Part shown: piece by piece, positions 11,365 to 22,583 of the stretch | How the letters are laid out: every line of letters starts with the position of its first letter | Position numbering within the stretch: the first letter of the stretch is position 1 | Origin: Ailanthus altissimus | Taxonomy: Eukaryota; Streptophyta; Magnoliopsida; Sapindales; Simaroubaceae | NCBI GenBank assembly: GCA_946807835.1 | Contig: OX327702.1 | Location: forward strand, 2,418,001 to 2,482,000 | Reading direction: 5' to 3' | Length of the DNA: 64,000 bases | The notes under the pieces: model-generated | What the model was told of the DNA's origin: nothing | Seen by the model: only the letters and a program-made list of their open reading frames with translations | Database searches by the model: none | Translations under genes and position numbers: made by a program

Positions 11365-12948
11365 CTAACTTCTCCAAGCAGAGACTCTCACTAATGGGGT
11401 TCCTCTCCACCCAAGAATCATCTCATTCTCATTGCGTCCTCCAATCGTCACTTCATATGAACTTTCCCCCTTCACCATTTCCTTGGCTTCCATCAAAAAG
11501 TTTCTGCTCACTCTACATTCCTTCAACCCAAACCCTGCCTGGAGATGATAACCTTGCCTTATTTCCTCCCACTTTTGGAACCAACCATGGGAAGAAATAT
11601 AAGGTGCCACAAAGAGACACTCAGTGGCCATTCTTGCATCTGCAAGATGATTGGGGAAACTGGATTTCATTGATTCTAAAAGGGCTTGGTAATGCTCCAA
11701 ATACCCATCAAAAAATGACCCGAATCCTGAACTACCTGTCAATTTCTCACAAGCATCTCCATCACCAAAAGTTATAATACCTCTGTTCCTGGAAAAGTTG
11801 TTGCACGTATTTGGCAACAATTCCCTTGCTATTTGTAGAAACTCCTTAACATGCTTTCTGCTTCTGTTTCTCCCCATGTGTGGAAGCCCTGCCATGCAGT
11901 TAAAAACCAGCCATTCTCTGTCACCATCTCTTTTCTTCCCTCTCTTAATCTCTCTCACCAAATCCTCAATTCCCATCTCCTTCACCATCAGCTTTACCCC
12001 AAAAAGTCTTGCATAATTGCGTAGTTGCTTCCTTGTCTCCTCAAAACTCCATTGCCAGGGGGCACAAACAAAGTCCTTATCCTCCATGTGTATTGATGTC
12101 AATCTCAGTGTCTTATTCTGTCCTGCAATGGCCTCAATCACTGGAGGCCACTGAATCCCTTCTCCCATGTCGAAGTCCACGATATGTATGATCTCTGCAT
12201 CTTCTGGTACGGCTTCCAGGATTGCAGAATTTACCGCAAAGTGAGCAAACCTCCCGTAAGGGAAAATTTGGTAGAATGCCTTGAATGCTTCTAGAAAGTT
12301 CTTGCTTGATTCTAGCATCAGAAAATTCTCTTGCTGCTTCTCAATGTCCAGGGATAAGTTAAATGCGAGGCGCTCCAAGGTTTCACCAGCTGGGCTAACT
12401 TTCTCCTTTAAGCCACTGATAATCACCTCCGCAAGCTCTCTCTGATCCTTCTCCATGGCTTCTCCATAAGCCTTGAGAAGATGAAGAACCCCCAATTGAA
12501 TATCTATTTCCATATCTTCTCCTGGCAGAGTCAGTGCTGTGTCCATTGAACCCTCGCTTGATTTTGTAGATTGGCCAGGACTCCACGTATCTTCCCTTTC
12601 AGAGATAACTTGTGAGGCAAAACTTCCATCAGTATTATCAAAATTTGCACACAAATTCTCAACTTCATCACCAAAAACAGGCTCGAACCTGTCCAACTCC
12701 ATGGAAAATTCCTCCATCATGGCTTGTAGCTCATCATCATCACAAGCTGGAAATGGGATAAACTCGCTAGAAAAGATTGAAGAAAAATTGGGTATTGAAG
12801 AAAATTCTGAAGAATCATCAGTACTAGTAAATGAATGTGAGAATTCACAATCACCAACATAAGCATCAATGGTAAGATCACAAGCTTGATGATCACCAAG
12901 AGGATTGTATAATGGCCAAGAGGGTTCAAAAAACTCTGGTTGAATCAT
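11365..12948 (-). CDS. GRAS transcription factor, NSP2/SCL26-like (gene 1)
   Basis: This is an intronless gene for a 527-residue GRAS-domain nuclear regulator. The first 150 residues are acidic, Ser-rich and low in structure (starting MIQPEFFEPSWPL), as usual for GRAS N-termini. The GRAS domain begins near residue 154 (HLLKAYGEAM, leucine-rich region I). The VHIID-type motif is IIHIVDFDMGEGIQW near 252. A PFYRE-like region (EWLVFNCMAGLPHMG) follows, and the SAW end is WRGTPLVRVSAWR just before the stop. All GRAS blocks are present, so the gene looks functional. The wording of the VHIID block and the LP..GR motif fit the NSP2/SCL26 side of the family, whose best-known members act in symbiosis and strigolactone-linked signalling. 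That subgroup call is from memory and less sure than the family. It is paralogous to the plus-strand gene at 22584. Confidence 0.93.
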   Translation of the reverse strand: MIQPEFFEPSWPLYNPLGDHQACDLTIDAYVGDCEFSHSFTSTDDSSEFSSIPNFSSIFSSEFIPFPACDDDELQAMMEEFSMELDRFEPVFGDEVENLCANFDNTDGSFASQVISEREDTWSPGQSTKSSEGSMDTALTLPGEDMEIDIQLGVLHLLKAYGEAMEKDQRELAEVIISGLKEKVSPAGETLERLAFNLSLDIEKQQENFLMLESSKNFLEAFKAFYQIFPYGRFAHFAVNSAILEAVPEDAEIIHIVDFDMGEGIQWPPVIEAIAGQNKTLRLTSIHMEDKDFVCAPWQWSFEETRKQLRNYARLFGVKLMVKEMGIEDLVREIKRGKKRDGDREWLVFNCMAGLPHMGRNRSRKHVKEFLQIARELLPNTCNNFSRNRGIITFGDGDACEKLTGSSGFGSFFDGYLEHYQALLESMKSSFPNHLADARMATECLFVAPYISSHGWFQKWEEIRQGYHLQAGFGLKECRVSRNFLMEAKEMVKGESSYEVTIGGRNENEMILGWRGTPLVRVSAWRS

Positions 12949-13036
12949 GATAACTAAACGATGTGTTTACAGGATCACAGCTAAGGAAATTTAGGAGACT
13001 ATTGAATTGTAATCATACTAGTCTTCAGTAGTCTTC

Positions 13037-13044
13037 TATTTATA
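13037..13044 (-). promoter_or_regulatory. TATA box of GRAS gene 1
   Basis: On the minus strand this reads TATAAATA, about 90 bp upstream of the GRAS start codon. That is a good distance for a plant TATA box with a short leader. Confidence 0.6.
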
Positions 13045-13479
13045 CAAAGATGGAAAATATTTACAAAAATGAGAAATTACCAATCACTATCACCCATTTT
13101 CTACATAATTTTATTCCATCAAGGTTCCCTGGTGGGTCTTCTTGCTTTTTCTTGGCATCTTCTTTTAGATTGGGACGTTGCATGTAATTTTCATACTTAA
13201 TAATATTATTTTTACAGAGAGATTAGATTAATTAGATAACTTTTCATGTCAATTCAATGTAATTTACCTTTCACATAATTAAGAAGAACGAGGAGAAAAA
13301 GCTATGCAGGGATTGGTCCTCCATTAGTCCATGCTGAAAGAAAAACCAATAACCTGTTGACATGTTTCAATACTGACTCCTCATTGCTGGACTTTTTGGT
13401 CACATTAGGACAAAATAGACCTCCCATGAAGGACATTGTATATATCAATTTATTAATTATCATTCTTTTTTCTAACAAA

Positions 13480-13655
13480 GGACAATCATATACAATTGAG
13501 AATATAAGTTGCATGAAAACTTCATTGAGACTCTTTAATGATTGATGAGGTCAAAATAATCTTCTTTACTTTCAATGGACAATCATATACAATTGAGAAT
13601 ATAAGTTGCATGGAAATTTCAAGAAGACTCTAATGATGATGAGGTCAAACTAATT
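13480..13655. repeat. Tandem duplication, period about 97 bp
   Basis: Two imperfect copies start with GGACAATCATATACAATTG at 13480 and 13577. Each continues through TATAAGTTGCATG to a shared GATGAGGTCAAA end. The second copy has small deletions. It lies in the upstream DNA of GRAS gene 1, and no coding role is seen. Confidence 0.8.
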
Positions 13656-14224
13656 AAAATTTTTTTGGAAAAGGGTTTAAATCTTTCTCATGCACAAAAT
13701 AAAGAAATGTTTGATTCACAGTAAATTAATTTGGCCGAAAATAAAATAAATAGATAAACTATAAACATTTTTTTTTAGTAGATTGGGAAAAATTGATTTC
13801 GGTTCTGTTCAGATCTAAATCGAATTGAAAACTGAATCGAGTGATTCCAATAAATTAAAACTATTCAATTCCATTTTCAATTTTTTTTTATATATGTTTT
13901 TTCTTTTGAAACTACATTGAAACCTGACTAATTGATTTTAAATAAATTAAACTAAACTCAAATCGAACTTTAAATTAAACTTAATAAAAAATTTTAGGTT
14001 TGATTCTATTTTTGGTTAAACAGAATTAGTACCTAATCTTATTTCTAAGTAAAAGAAACATTCAAAATTATTATTTTAAAAAAAAAAAACATTTTGAGGT
14101 TTTGTCAAGTGCTTTAAGGCAAAGCATTTGTGGGTGTGGAACTAAAGCTTTCTGTAAATCCTAATTTATTTGTATGGTTAAATAATGTAGTTCTTAAAAA
14201 GTAAAAAAATTAAAGCGATGGCAA

Positions 14225-14580
14225 TTTTCTATGGTTTGCAGGCCATAGGTAATTTGCATGTGTTCTTTGTAAAAATAGAATCTGATGCAGCGATAGTTGT
14301 TAATGATCTGTTATTGAAATTTTTCGTTCTCTCAAAGTTTGGTCTTATTCTTATGATTATTTAGAAGCTTTTAGAATATTTTCAGAGTTATAATATTCTT
14401 TATGTTCTTAGAGAAACAAATAATTTAGCATATAAACTTATAAAATGTGCTATTCATTCGAGAGAGTCGATGGTGCTTAGCAGTTCCAAACTTTCTAACT
14501 CATATTGTAACTGAGGAATTACTCTCTTCCTAATTTCTTTGTTGAGTTATAAAATTTACTTAAAAAAATAAAAAAAAATT
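14225..14580 (+). pseudogene. LINE 3'-end relic with RNase H-like fragment and poly(A)
   Basis: A plus-strand frame reads IESDAAIVVNDLLLKFF, then after a stop NILYVLRETNNLAYKL. This matches the layout of the RNase H-like domain (ESD...VV..L ... V.R..N..A..L) at the end of many plant L1-type LINEs. An A-rich run follows at about 14561-14579, as at a LINE 3' tail. The 5' part is missing, which is usual for LINE copies. A sister copy with the same IESDAAIVVN block lies at 60066-60398. The 5' border is not defined. Confidence 0.6.
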
Positions 14581-14935
14581 GAAGTCAACTATCGTAAATA
14601 CATATCATCAATTAATTAAGATACATGTTAGTTACGTATATGGTAAAAAAATTAAAAAAAAAATTATTTGTACTAATATGCAGTAAAAATAATAATAATA
14701 ATAAGGTCGAAAATTCGAAAGCAAAGAGTTGGACGCAACTTCATGAAATTTATAATATTTTAATCTTCTGTCTTTTATTGTTGTTAACCAATAATTAACG
14801 AAAGTGATGATGTATACTATTTGGATAATGATTTGCCAAACCATATCCGAATGTTATTTAAATTTTGTTATTTATTCAATCAATTGGATGGCATCTTTTT
14901 ATTTATTTATATGTCATTTTTTAAATTTTTTTATG

Positions 14936-15112
14936 AATAATGCTACGGTTTTTAAATGTTGATTACTAATTTTATTTTAAATGATGTGTTAAATATTTAT
15001 TAAATAATTAATTTTTTTTATAATTTTTAAAATTATTTATTATATTATTTTACTAACTAATAATTATTTAACATATTATATTTAAAATAATATTAAAAAA
15101 GTGTAACATTAC
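14936..15112. mobile_element. MITE copy 1 (AATGCTAC family)
   Basis: This is a short AT-rich element with imperfect terminal inverted repeats: ATAATGCTACGGTTTTTAAA at the left and AAAAAGTGTAACATTACGG at the right. Four further elements in the window share this end type. It has no coding capacity. The exact target duplication is unclear because flanks are A/T only. Confidence 0.6.
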
Positions 15113-16732
15113 GGTACGCATAAAAAATAATTTATTCTTTTATCATTTAAAGAGTTGAAAGAGGAAGCATATATACATCTCAATTTTGAAAATATTTATA
15201 ATTATTTTTAACTAACTTCAATATAAATAAAAAAGTTAAAGCTTAACTTAACTCACTCAATCTTCTCATAATAAAATATAGAATACATTAAAATATTATA
15301 TCATGTTTGTACAATAATTTAATAAAATTATGACAACTATGTTAATAAATATTGTATGCATATGTATACATTCGATAATATTTTATCGAATAAATTCATT
15401 AAATTTTAAGGTGTCTACTTTTATTTAGAAAAAAAATTCATCTTTATTATTAGGGTTTTTTGTGGTATAAAAGTAAATCCCTAAATCTCAAAGGCCATGA
15501 CTTCACAACTATTAATATCTTTAAAAAAAATCATGAATTAAATAGTAAATAACACTGCCACATATCATATCACTATTTAATATATTTATAACTTTTATAT
15601 AATTTATAATTTGTTATAAAATATTATTACATGTTTAAAAGTGTACTGTATGATGGGTTATATAACCTATAAAATAAATTATATATATATATATATAACC
15701 TTTTATAATTTTTTTTAACAACATTGGTTAATTAAGCTCGTATTGACGCCTCCCCAAGTTGATATCTTCCCTTTCACTCAGAATCGGCAGGAATCTTGTT
15801 TGACATAAATGAATGAACTGCATGATTTTGGTCATTAAGTTTACTAATTAGAGTTTTATTTATTTAATTTTTAAATTTGTTTTTGGGATCATATGGGAAA
15901 GATAGCTGAATTATGAACGTCTCTTCTAAAAATATTTGTCATCACTCATCAGGTGCCCAAAAGATATTTTCTTTCTACATCAGTCCCATGTATATGATGT
16001 ATCATTGACAGAAGAATGTGCGTGGTTTAATAATAATATGACTTACGATTCTGTAGTTCCTTCCTTCTTTGGAGGCCACAAAATGGGATCTTCTCCTCAC
16101 TCAGCATTTCAAATCAAAATCATTTGTTTTTTTTCATTGTCTTTATAATTATTATATATATAGAAATTATGTGTTCACTCTCATGAAAGAATAACCCATG
16201 CAGAAAATTATGTTAGTTGTATGAAAATAAATACCGAACGTATACATGTCCCCTTAGAGCGTATCTCAGATGGACATAAAAATACTGAACATAGATGTAC
16301 ATGTTAGTTAAATAAAAGGTAAAGATTAATATTTAGTAAGTGAAAATTTTCATCTCCGTCTAATTTTTTTTTAAAAAAAATACAGAACATTTGTATATGT
16401 TCGTTAGAGTTATTAAGTTACTAAAACCTTAATTAACAATTTGAAATTTTAGGGTTTTACAATAACATTGTTTCACTGATGAGATAATTTTGTTTTTGAG
16501 GATTTGCAGCTTGTCATCTAAACCCTAATCTGTATACAGATTAGATAATTTTGAATACTAAACATTTAAGGGAGGACATAAGGAATTTATTTTAAGCTTA
16601 TATGTTTAGAAGATGAGTTAGAGAACCCTTGTGCCGTCTTTCAGTCATTAATTCTTTTATATTCATATATATGGACTGAATTTTTTTAATCACAAAATTA
16701 AAGAAATAATTAAATTAGTGTATGTTAGAGAT
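15113..16732. other. Intergenic DNA, no supported gene
   Basis: This is AT-rich sequence with an (AT)n microsatellite at about 15679-15698. An open frame at 15936-16148 has no recognisable product. No transposon ends were recognised. Confidence 0.45.
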
Positions 16733-17491
16733 TTTAGTGTGTACATTAAAAAAATTTAAGTGTTTTGTAAAAGATTTGACTCAGAAGTAATTAAAAATAA
16801 AAAAGATCACAAAAAGATAAACAATCGCACATATAAAGTATAAGAAATTTAAGTAGTTCGGTAATAAATGTTTATGTGTACGATAGATCACGGGATCTTA
16901 ACTCTTTTTATTCAGATCACAAATATTTTTTATAAGAGATAACAAAATAATACAATAATAGACGAGCTCTCATAAAAGATATATCAATGCTTTTATATAT
17001 ATATAGCACTCAAGTACTTACATGATACTCTCTTTGCGCATCTAGCACTCAAGCACTCTCTAGTTTTCTATTTTCTCTTTTAGAGTTTCTTTTTTTTATA
17101 CTTGATTATTCTAAAAGGTTACAATGGTTTATATAAGCTTCAAAAGATCCATAGAAATCTTGTTCTTTATTGGAATAAGATTCCACGTATTATAGGAGTC
17201 TGAAAACTAACTTTGGAATGTAATTGTATTCAAATCAAAAAATTTCCCATAAGTTGGCACCTAGGCACCAATTGGCCTAAGTCTTGGTGCCTAGGCGCCA
17301 TATTTTGGTGCCTAGATGCCACTGCGATGTGATTTGTCTTTTCTCGTGCTTCAAACTCCTCATTGCTTTTGGCTTTCTATTTTTGACGATTTCTCATCTG
17401 TTTAACGCGTCATCGATCTTATTTCGACTTCTCGTTAGTCTCTAACTCAAAATCATACTTAAATATAATTTTGAATCACCAAATTTCAACG
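16733..17491 (-). repeat. Left (3') LTR of the decayed copia element
   Basis: This LTR starts TGTTAGAG and ends near TTTCAACG, where CA appears mutated to CG. It has a local expansion of the GGTGCCTAGGCGCC motif (17250-17330) that is present only once in the right LTR. Confidence 0.65.
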
Positions 17492-17639
17492 AACTTCGTC
17501 TTGATTCAAAATCTCTTTAAGAAGCTTTCCAAAATTCATCCACACTAATCTTTAATTTACTTAGTATTAATTCCAGATAAATCTTTACACAAGCTTAGTT
17601 CAACTTAGGTTGGTGACTTCGGCCTCCAAAGATGTGAAT

Positions 17640-18810
17640 GTATCTTTCCTTAGGTAGTATTTGTATTGCGATCTCTTATGTCACTTTTGACACAATGACC
17701 ACAATCCCTTAGTGGCTGAAACTATTTTTTGCCATCAACACTCTTATCGTACATTTTCTTTTGACCCCTATTATCTCGGTGAACAATTCTCCAATGCTAT
17801 CTCTTAGTCTATGTTCTCCTCAATAACCCATGTTGAGTTAATTATATTACTCCCATCAAGCACATATAGCCCATTTTGCTTCTCACCCTTCATTATCATC
17901 ATAAATCCTTTCATCACTTCTAGTATTCTATTTTTTTATATCTTGAATGAATACCCTATTTGATTTAACACTGTTAGAGATATTAAGTTCCTTTTAACTC
18001 CAAGAATATGTCACACACCAAGTAACTCCTTAACTCTCCTATCATACATTCTCATCCTTATACTACTTATCCTCATAACTTCATAAGTTATATCATTATC
18101 TATTAATAATTTTTCTTCTAATTGATCTACAATTAGTAAAAAATAATCTATTAGGACACATAAAAATTATAACTAGAATCAAGTATCAACTCATCAGTAT
18201 ATATCCTATCAAAAGCTACCAAGGATTCTACAACCTTATAATCCTCTTCACGGATTATTGCAACGTCTCATTCTATTTTTTCCTTTCTTTTTGGACAATT
18301 CCTTATCAAGTGCCTTTATTTATTTTTTATAATGATAACACTTCTTAGTTCTACTCTTTGATTGATTATTCTTCTAATCTCTTCCACTTGCAGTCAAACC
18401 TGCTGCACTACCAGATTCAGATATTTTCTCTAATTCTTTTAAGTAAATAAGGCTTTAACATCACTCATAATTAAAGTCTCTACCATATACGAGTGTATCT
18501 ATAAGTGCTTATATTTCAAAGGTAGAGAGTACAATAAGATGATTTTCTTGTCTTCATCTTCAATCTTGATGTCAATTATCTTAAGTACATAATAATCTTA
18601 CTAAAAGCATCAATGTAGTCTTTAATTGAAGTTTCTTCATCCATAGATAACTAATATAACTTTTTCTTGACATACAAACAATTCACCAAAGACTTCTTTA
18701 TGTATAACTTATCAAGCTTCTTTCAAAGATTGATTATAGTAGTTTTTTCAACCACTTTCTTCAAAACTCATCACTAAATGATATAACCAGGGTATTATGG
18801 GATTTTATAA
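17640..18810 (-). pseudogene. Copia gag and pre-integrase fragments (broken)
   Basis: Minus-strand reading gives gag helical-core text around 18600-18760 (LYIKKSLVNCLYVKKK; LYQLSMDEETSIKDYID). It then gives a damaged CCHC knuckle near 18310-18340 and a pre-integrase segment around 17820-18060. Multiple stops and frame changes are present. It cannot make a Gag-Pol protein. It is recognised by its similarity to the gag at the right edge of the window (63609 onward). Confidence 0.7.
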
Positions 18811-18934
18811 TATTTTCTATTTGTTGGTTGTTGCTAGAGTCTTTTCAAGGGTTGAATTTAACTCTTGACTCACAAATAGAGTGATAACCTCTATTTTCCA
18901 CTAATTGAAATTATTTTATCCACTACTTCATTTT

Positions 18935-19618
18935 TGCTAAAAACCTTTAAGTGTTTTGTAGAAGATTTTACTCATAAATAATCAAGAATAGAAAAGATCA
19001 CATACAAAGAGATAAACAACCACACACATAAGACACAAAATATTTATCTAATTCGACAACAAATGTCTATGTTCACAGTAGATCACGGGATTTTAACTTC
19101 TTTTATTTAGATCACAAAGATTTCTCACAAGAAATTATTAAGGAGTATACTAATAATAAGCTCTTACAAAGGATCTATCAATGTGTTTTTGTACACATAG
19201 TACTCAAGCACTCTTATGGCACTCTCTTTGTGTACCCCACACTCTAGCACTATTTAGCTCTTTATTTTCTCTCTTGGAGATTGTTCACTTATGCTTGATT
19301 ATTCTAAATACTTATAATAGTTTATATAGGTTTTAAAAAAATTCATAAAAGCCTTATTCTTAATTGGAATAAGAATTCAAGTGCAGTAGAAGTCCGAAAA
19401 TTGACTTTAAAAATATAATTCTACTTAAATTGGGAAATTTCCCATAAGTTGGTGCCTAGGCGCTGCTGCGATGTGGCTTTGCTTCTTCTCATGCTCTAAG
19501 CTCCTAATTGCTTTTGGCTTTCCTTTTTTGATCATTTCTTGTTTGTCTAATGCATCTTTAACCTTATTTCGACTTTTCATTGTATTTACATACAATTTTG
19601 AAACATTAAATTCTAACA
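18935..19618 (-). repeat. Right (5') LTR of the decayed copia element
   Basis: This copy aligns with 16733-17491 through the GATCACGGGAT block and the end TTCTAACA. No intact primer-binding site remains to its left. Confidence 0.65.
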
Positions 19619-19900
19619 GAATAATTATATTATTATAGCTAGATGTTTTTTGGATTACACAAAATCTAATGCAATCCAAAGCTCCGTAAACCTACCTTGT
19701 ATTTTAATACTAATTTATACTATTATACGTGTTGCAAATGTAGTGGCTCCAATGATGAAAATGCATAGCATATTGCAAAATAATGAGCCTAATTCTAATT
19801 ATATGCTGCTTAGTATATGAAGCTGATAATATGGGTTCAATCATATCCACTTGTGGTCCTATTTTTTTTCTATAAAGCGTTTCTTATATACTTTATAGGA

Positions 19901-20096
19901 GTAATGTTACGTATACATATTTTTTATTTCAAGTGATGTGGTATTGGATGTATCAATTATTAATTGACATTATGTAACTATTATATTAATAAAAAGTAAA
20001 AAATTAACAATTATCTGAAAAGCGGTAGTCACCGATTGGTGACACATAATTTAAAATATAAACTTTACATACTAATTATGTATGTATAACACTACT
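19901..20096. mobile_element. MITE copy 2 (divergent)
   Basis: The ends are GTAATGTTACGTATACATA and TATGTATGTATAACACTAC, which are imperfect inverted repeats about 195 bp apart. They resemble the AATGCTAC-ended MITEs nearby. There is no coding capacity. Confidence 0.5.
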
Positions 20097-21035
20097 TCAC
20101 TTTATATATTCCTTTACATAGATGTATACATAGGTGTCCGCATGCATTATTTTGTACAAGATCTCTCGTTCAAGATCGAGTACCTTTTCTCTTCGTTTCT
20201 ATAGCATAATTATTTCATTTATTTACACATTTCATGGGCCCATTTGAACAATTAATATAAATTGATATTTTATATTGCGATACATACCTCTAACTCTATA
20301 ATCTTTGTTTTGTTAGAAAAATTCTTCTCGATCGTTTGTGCCGGATTTTCATTTTCATGAGAGATGCTTGTTCCTGCATGTTTTCACAACCATGCAAGAA
20401 AAAACCATCAGGCTAGTCAATGAAATTAATCAAAACAAAATTAATTAAGATTCCAATTACACACGATCTCTTTCAACCCATAATAATTACAATCTGATTA
20501 CCTCAACCTCTTTGCTAAAAGACTAAAAATATCTCGAATTCTGGATATTACTGGATGTAATTAGAACAAGACAAATGTTCTGGTTATAGAGATTAAATTT
20601 AACTTCATTTGTGTTAGGTTGCGTTAAGTTTTCAACTTCGGATCTTGTCTTCGTACGTATAAAAATCTGGTTTGTAATTTTTTAAGTTAAGATAACGGTT
20701 ACGTGCTTAAGCCTTAAGCTACGTAATAACTTATTGCATGAAATAGGGTTTTTTTTTTATAAAAATATTGATCAGGCACTGGATTATTATTAGAAAAGAC
20801 TTTCCACATCATGAAGTATATCATATGGATGATACTCATTTTTACCCTTTATTTCAATTTAGTAATTGGTAAGAGAGGCTGAAACAGCCAAAGCATGAAT
20901 CAACGTGCTTCTACGTGGGTGAACTTTGCATGAAAAATGGTATCTTTTTACCTAATTTTTGTAACAAATAAAGGCTTAACTTAATTGATTTCCTCGAAAT
21001 CTTATGGATGTAATTACCGCAAACAATAGATTAAG
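20097..21035. other. Intergenic DNA, no supported gene
   Basis: This is AT-rich sequence with no convincing reading frame, repeat border or RNA gene. Confidence 0.45.
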
Positions 21036-22196
21036 AGTAATGCTACACTCTCAAATGATCATTTTAAATTGAGGTCTCTAAGAGCAGAATCAGGATTTGA
21101 AGTTTGGGGGGCCAAATCTTAACATAAAATTTTGAATTTAATAAAATAAAATAAAATAATATTTTTATTCTATAACAATAATAGATGAACAAAAAATAAT
21201 ATGTTATTGAAAACTCTAGTATAATCTTAAAAATTGGTGATGATGTATAAATTTTTGAATATTTAGTATTTTAAAATTAATTAATTATATAGCTTTCCCA
21301 TAGAAAAAAAATGTTAAACAATAAACATGTATTATAATATTGGTAAAACTAAATTTTATATTTTAAAATTAATAAATTTAAAGCAAAAGTATAAAGATAA
21401 AGATCCATAAAAAAAATACATATAAAGTTATTATAGTAAGATATAAAAAAACTAACTAATATATAAATAAAATTATTGAAATTTAAAATAATCTTACTTA
21501 TTTATTTCTTGAAGATTTTTTTTTTCTTAGCCTTTGAGTTAGGAACAGAAGATTTAATACAAATTTGAAGAGGAGATAAAATCACTAATGTTCTATGTGC
21601 CATAATTATGAGTCTATTTATATAAGTTAAATTGAAAAAAAATTCTTTTCTATATAGGAAAAGAATTACAACTATAAAATTTTTTTGTATTAAGGACTAC
21701 TTTAAATATAAAATTATTTTTATTAAAATAAGATAATTAAGTTGAAAAATATAAAAATAGGGGTCACTTATAAATTAAAAATTATTTTTCATTAGAGAAA
21801 GACATTAAAATGAAAAAAAGATAGGATATTGTTTCAATATTAAATAATATATTAAAAAGTAAGTCTTTAATATTAGTATTTGTTCACTTTTTTAAATTGA
21901 TAATTTTACCCATTAAGTATGAAATTTTGAAAAACTTTAGGAGGTCAAAGTAACTATTTTAATACTAGAATTTATATATATGTATATAAAAATTTAAGGG
22001 AATTGTTGCAAGGCTTGAGGGGCCATGGCCCCCCTAGGCTTTGCAAAAATTCCGCCCTTGGAGATCTCTATTAATTATTAGGTGATAAAATTGTGTAAAT
22101 TCTAAAATTACTTATTACACAATTTTATTAATGATTACTTAATATATTATTTGAGATAAAAAAATTGAGATATTATTTAAAAAGTATAGCATTATT
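21036..22196. mobile_element. MITE copy 3, split by a hAT-like element
   Basis: The left part starts GTAATGCTACACTCTCAAAT and the right part ends AAAAAGTATAGCATTAT. The two halves form one AATGCTAC-type MITE once the insertion at 21081-22062 and one copy of its 8-bp duplication are set aside. Confidence 0.65.
21081..22062. mobile_element. Non-autonomous hAT-like DNA element
   Basis: The insertion is flanked by an 8-bp target duplication with one mismatch (GGTCTCTA at 21073-21080, GATCTCTA at 22063-22070). Eight base pairs is the hAT hallmark. The right end, read inward, is CAAGGGCGGAATTTTTGC, and the left end AGAGCAGAATCAGGATTTG is a worn partner. G-rich GGGGGGCC and GGCCCCCC blocks lie just inside both ends. 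The 982-bp interior is A/T-rich with no transposase. Confidence 0.7.
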
Positions 22197-22514
22197 TATA
22201 GATTAAAAGGTTTTGTTTTGGTAAAATTAATTTAAGGGAACAATTAATTACTTTTAAGTTGAAAGATAGTACTAAAAAACAGGATATTGATACTCATTAA
22301 AAAATTAAGAAATTGATGAAAATATCAAATAACAAAAGAGTAAACTGACAAATTCCCTAATAGTTTCGCCTTAAAGATTAGATTATTATGATTTCTGCCC
22401 CGAAGCTGAACACATTTTCCACAGTAAGTGCCAAGTAGAATACGAGTCAAACAGGAATTGAATTCTTGAAAATATCTAGGTGGTGCTGTTTGGCCTCTAT
22501 TGTTCATCCATTGA
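22197..22514. other. Upstream region of GRAS gene 2
   Basis: No gene is seen. A 60-codon open frame on the minus strand at 22325-22507 has no recognisable product. Confidence 0.4.
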
Positions 22515-22522
22515 TATATAAG
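22515..22522 (+). promoter_or_regulatory. TATA box of GRAS gene 2
   Basis: TATATAAG lies 62 bp before the GRAS start codon. It is followed by a short leader with no upstream ATG that I could see. Confidence 0.6.
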
Positions 22523-22583
22523 CCCTTTAGATTCCTAAAAGCTCCGCACAAATTTTCAAGCCCTCTTCAAACCCTTTTGAAAA

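Larger units (their letters stand above)
16733..19618 (-). mobile_element. Decayed Ty1/copia retrotransposon, internally deleted
   Basis: Two related direct repeats at 16733-17491 and 18935-19618 act as LTRs around a 1.4-kb internal remnant. The shared LTR text includes AAGTGTTTTGTA, GATAAACAA, GTAGATCACGGGAT and the GGTGCCTAGGCGC block. The right LTR ends TTCTAACA. On the minus strand the internal part carries broken copia gag: a helical core followed by the knuckle remnant CYHYKK...KALD, with the second Cys changed. A later piece around VKRNLISL...LYVLDGS belongs to the region between protease and integrase. Integrase, reverse transcriptase and RNase H are missing. The 5-bp flanks (GTGTA, GAATA) match only partly, so the borders are approximate. 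Confidence 0.75.
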
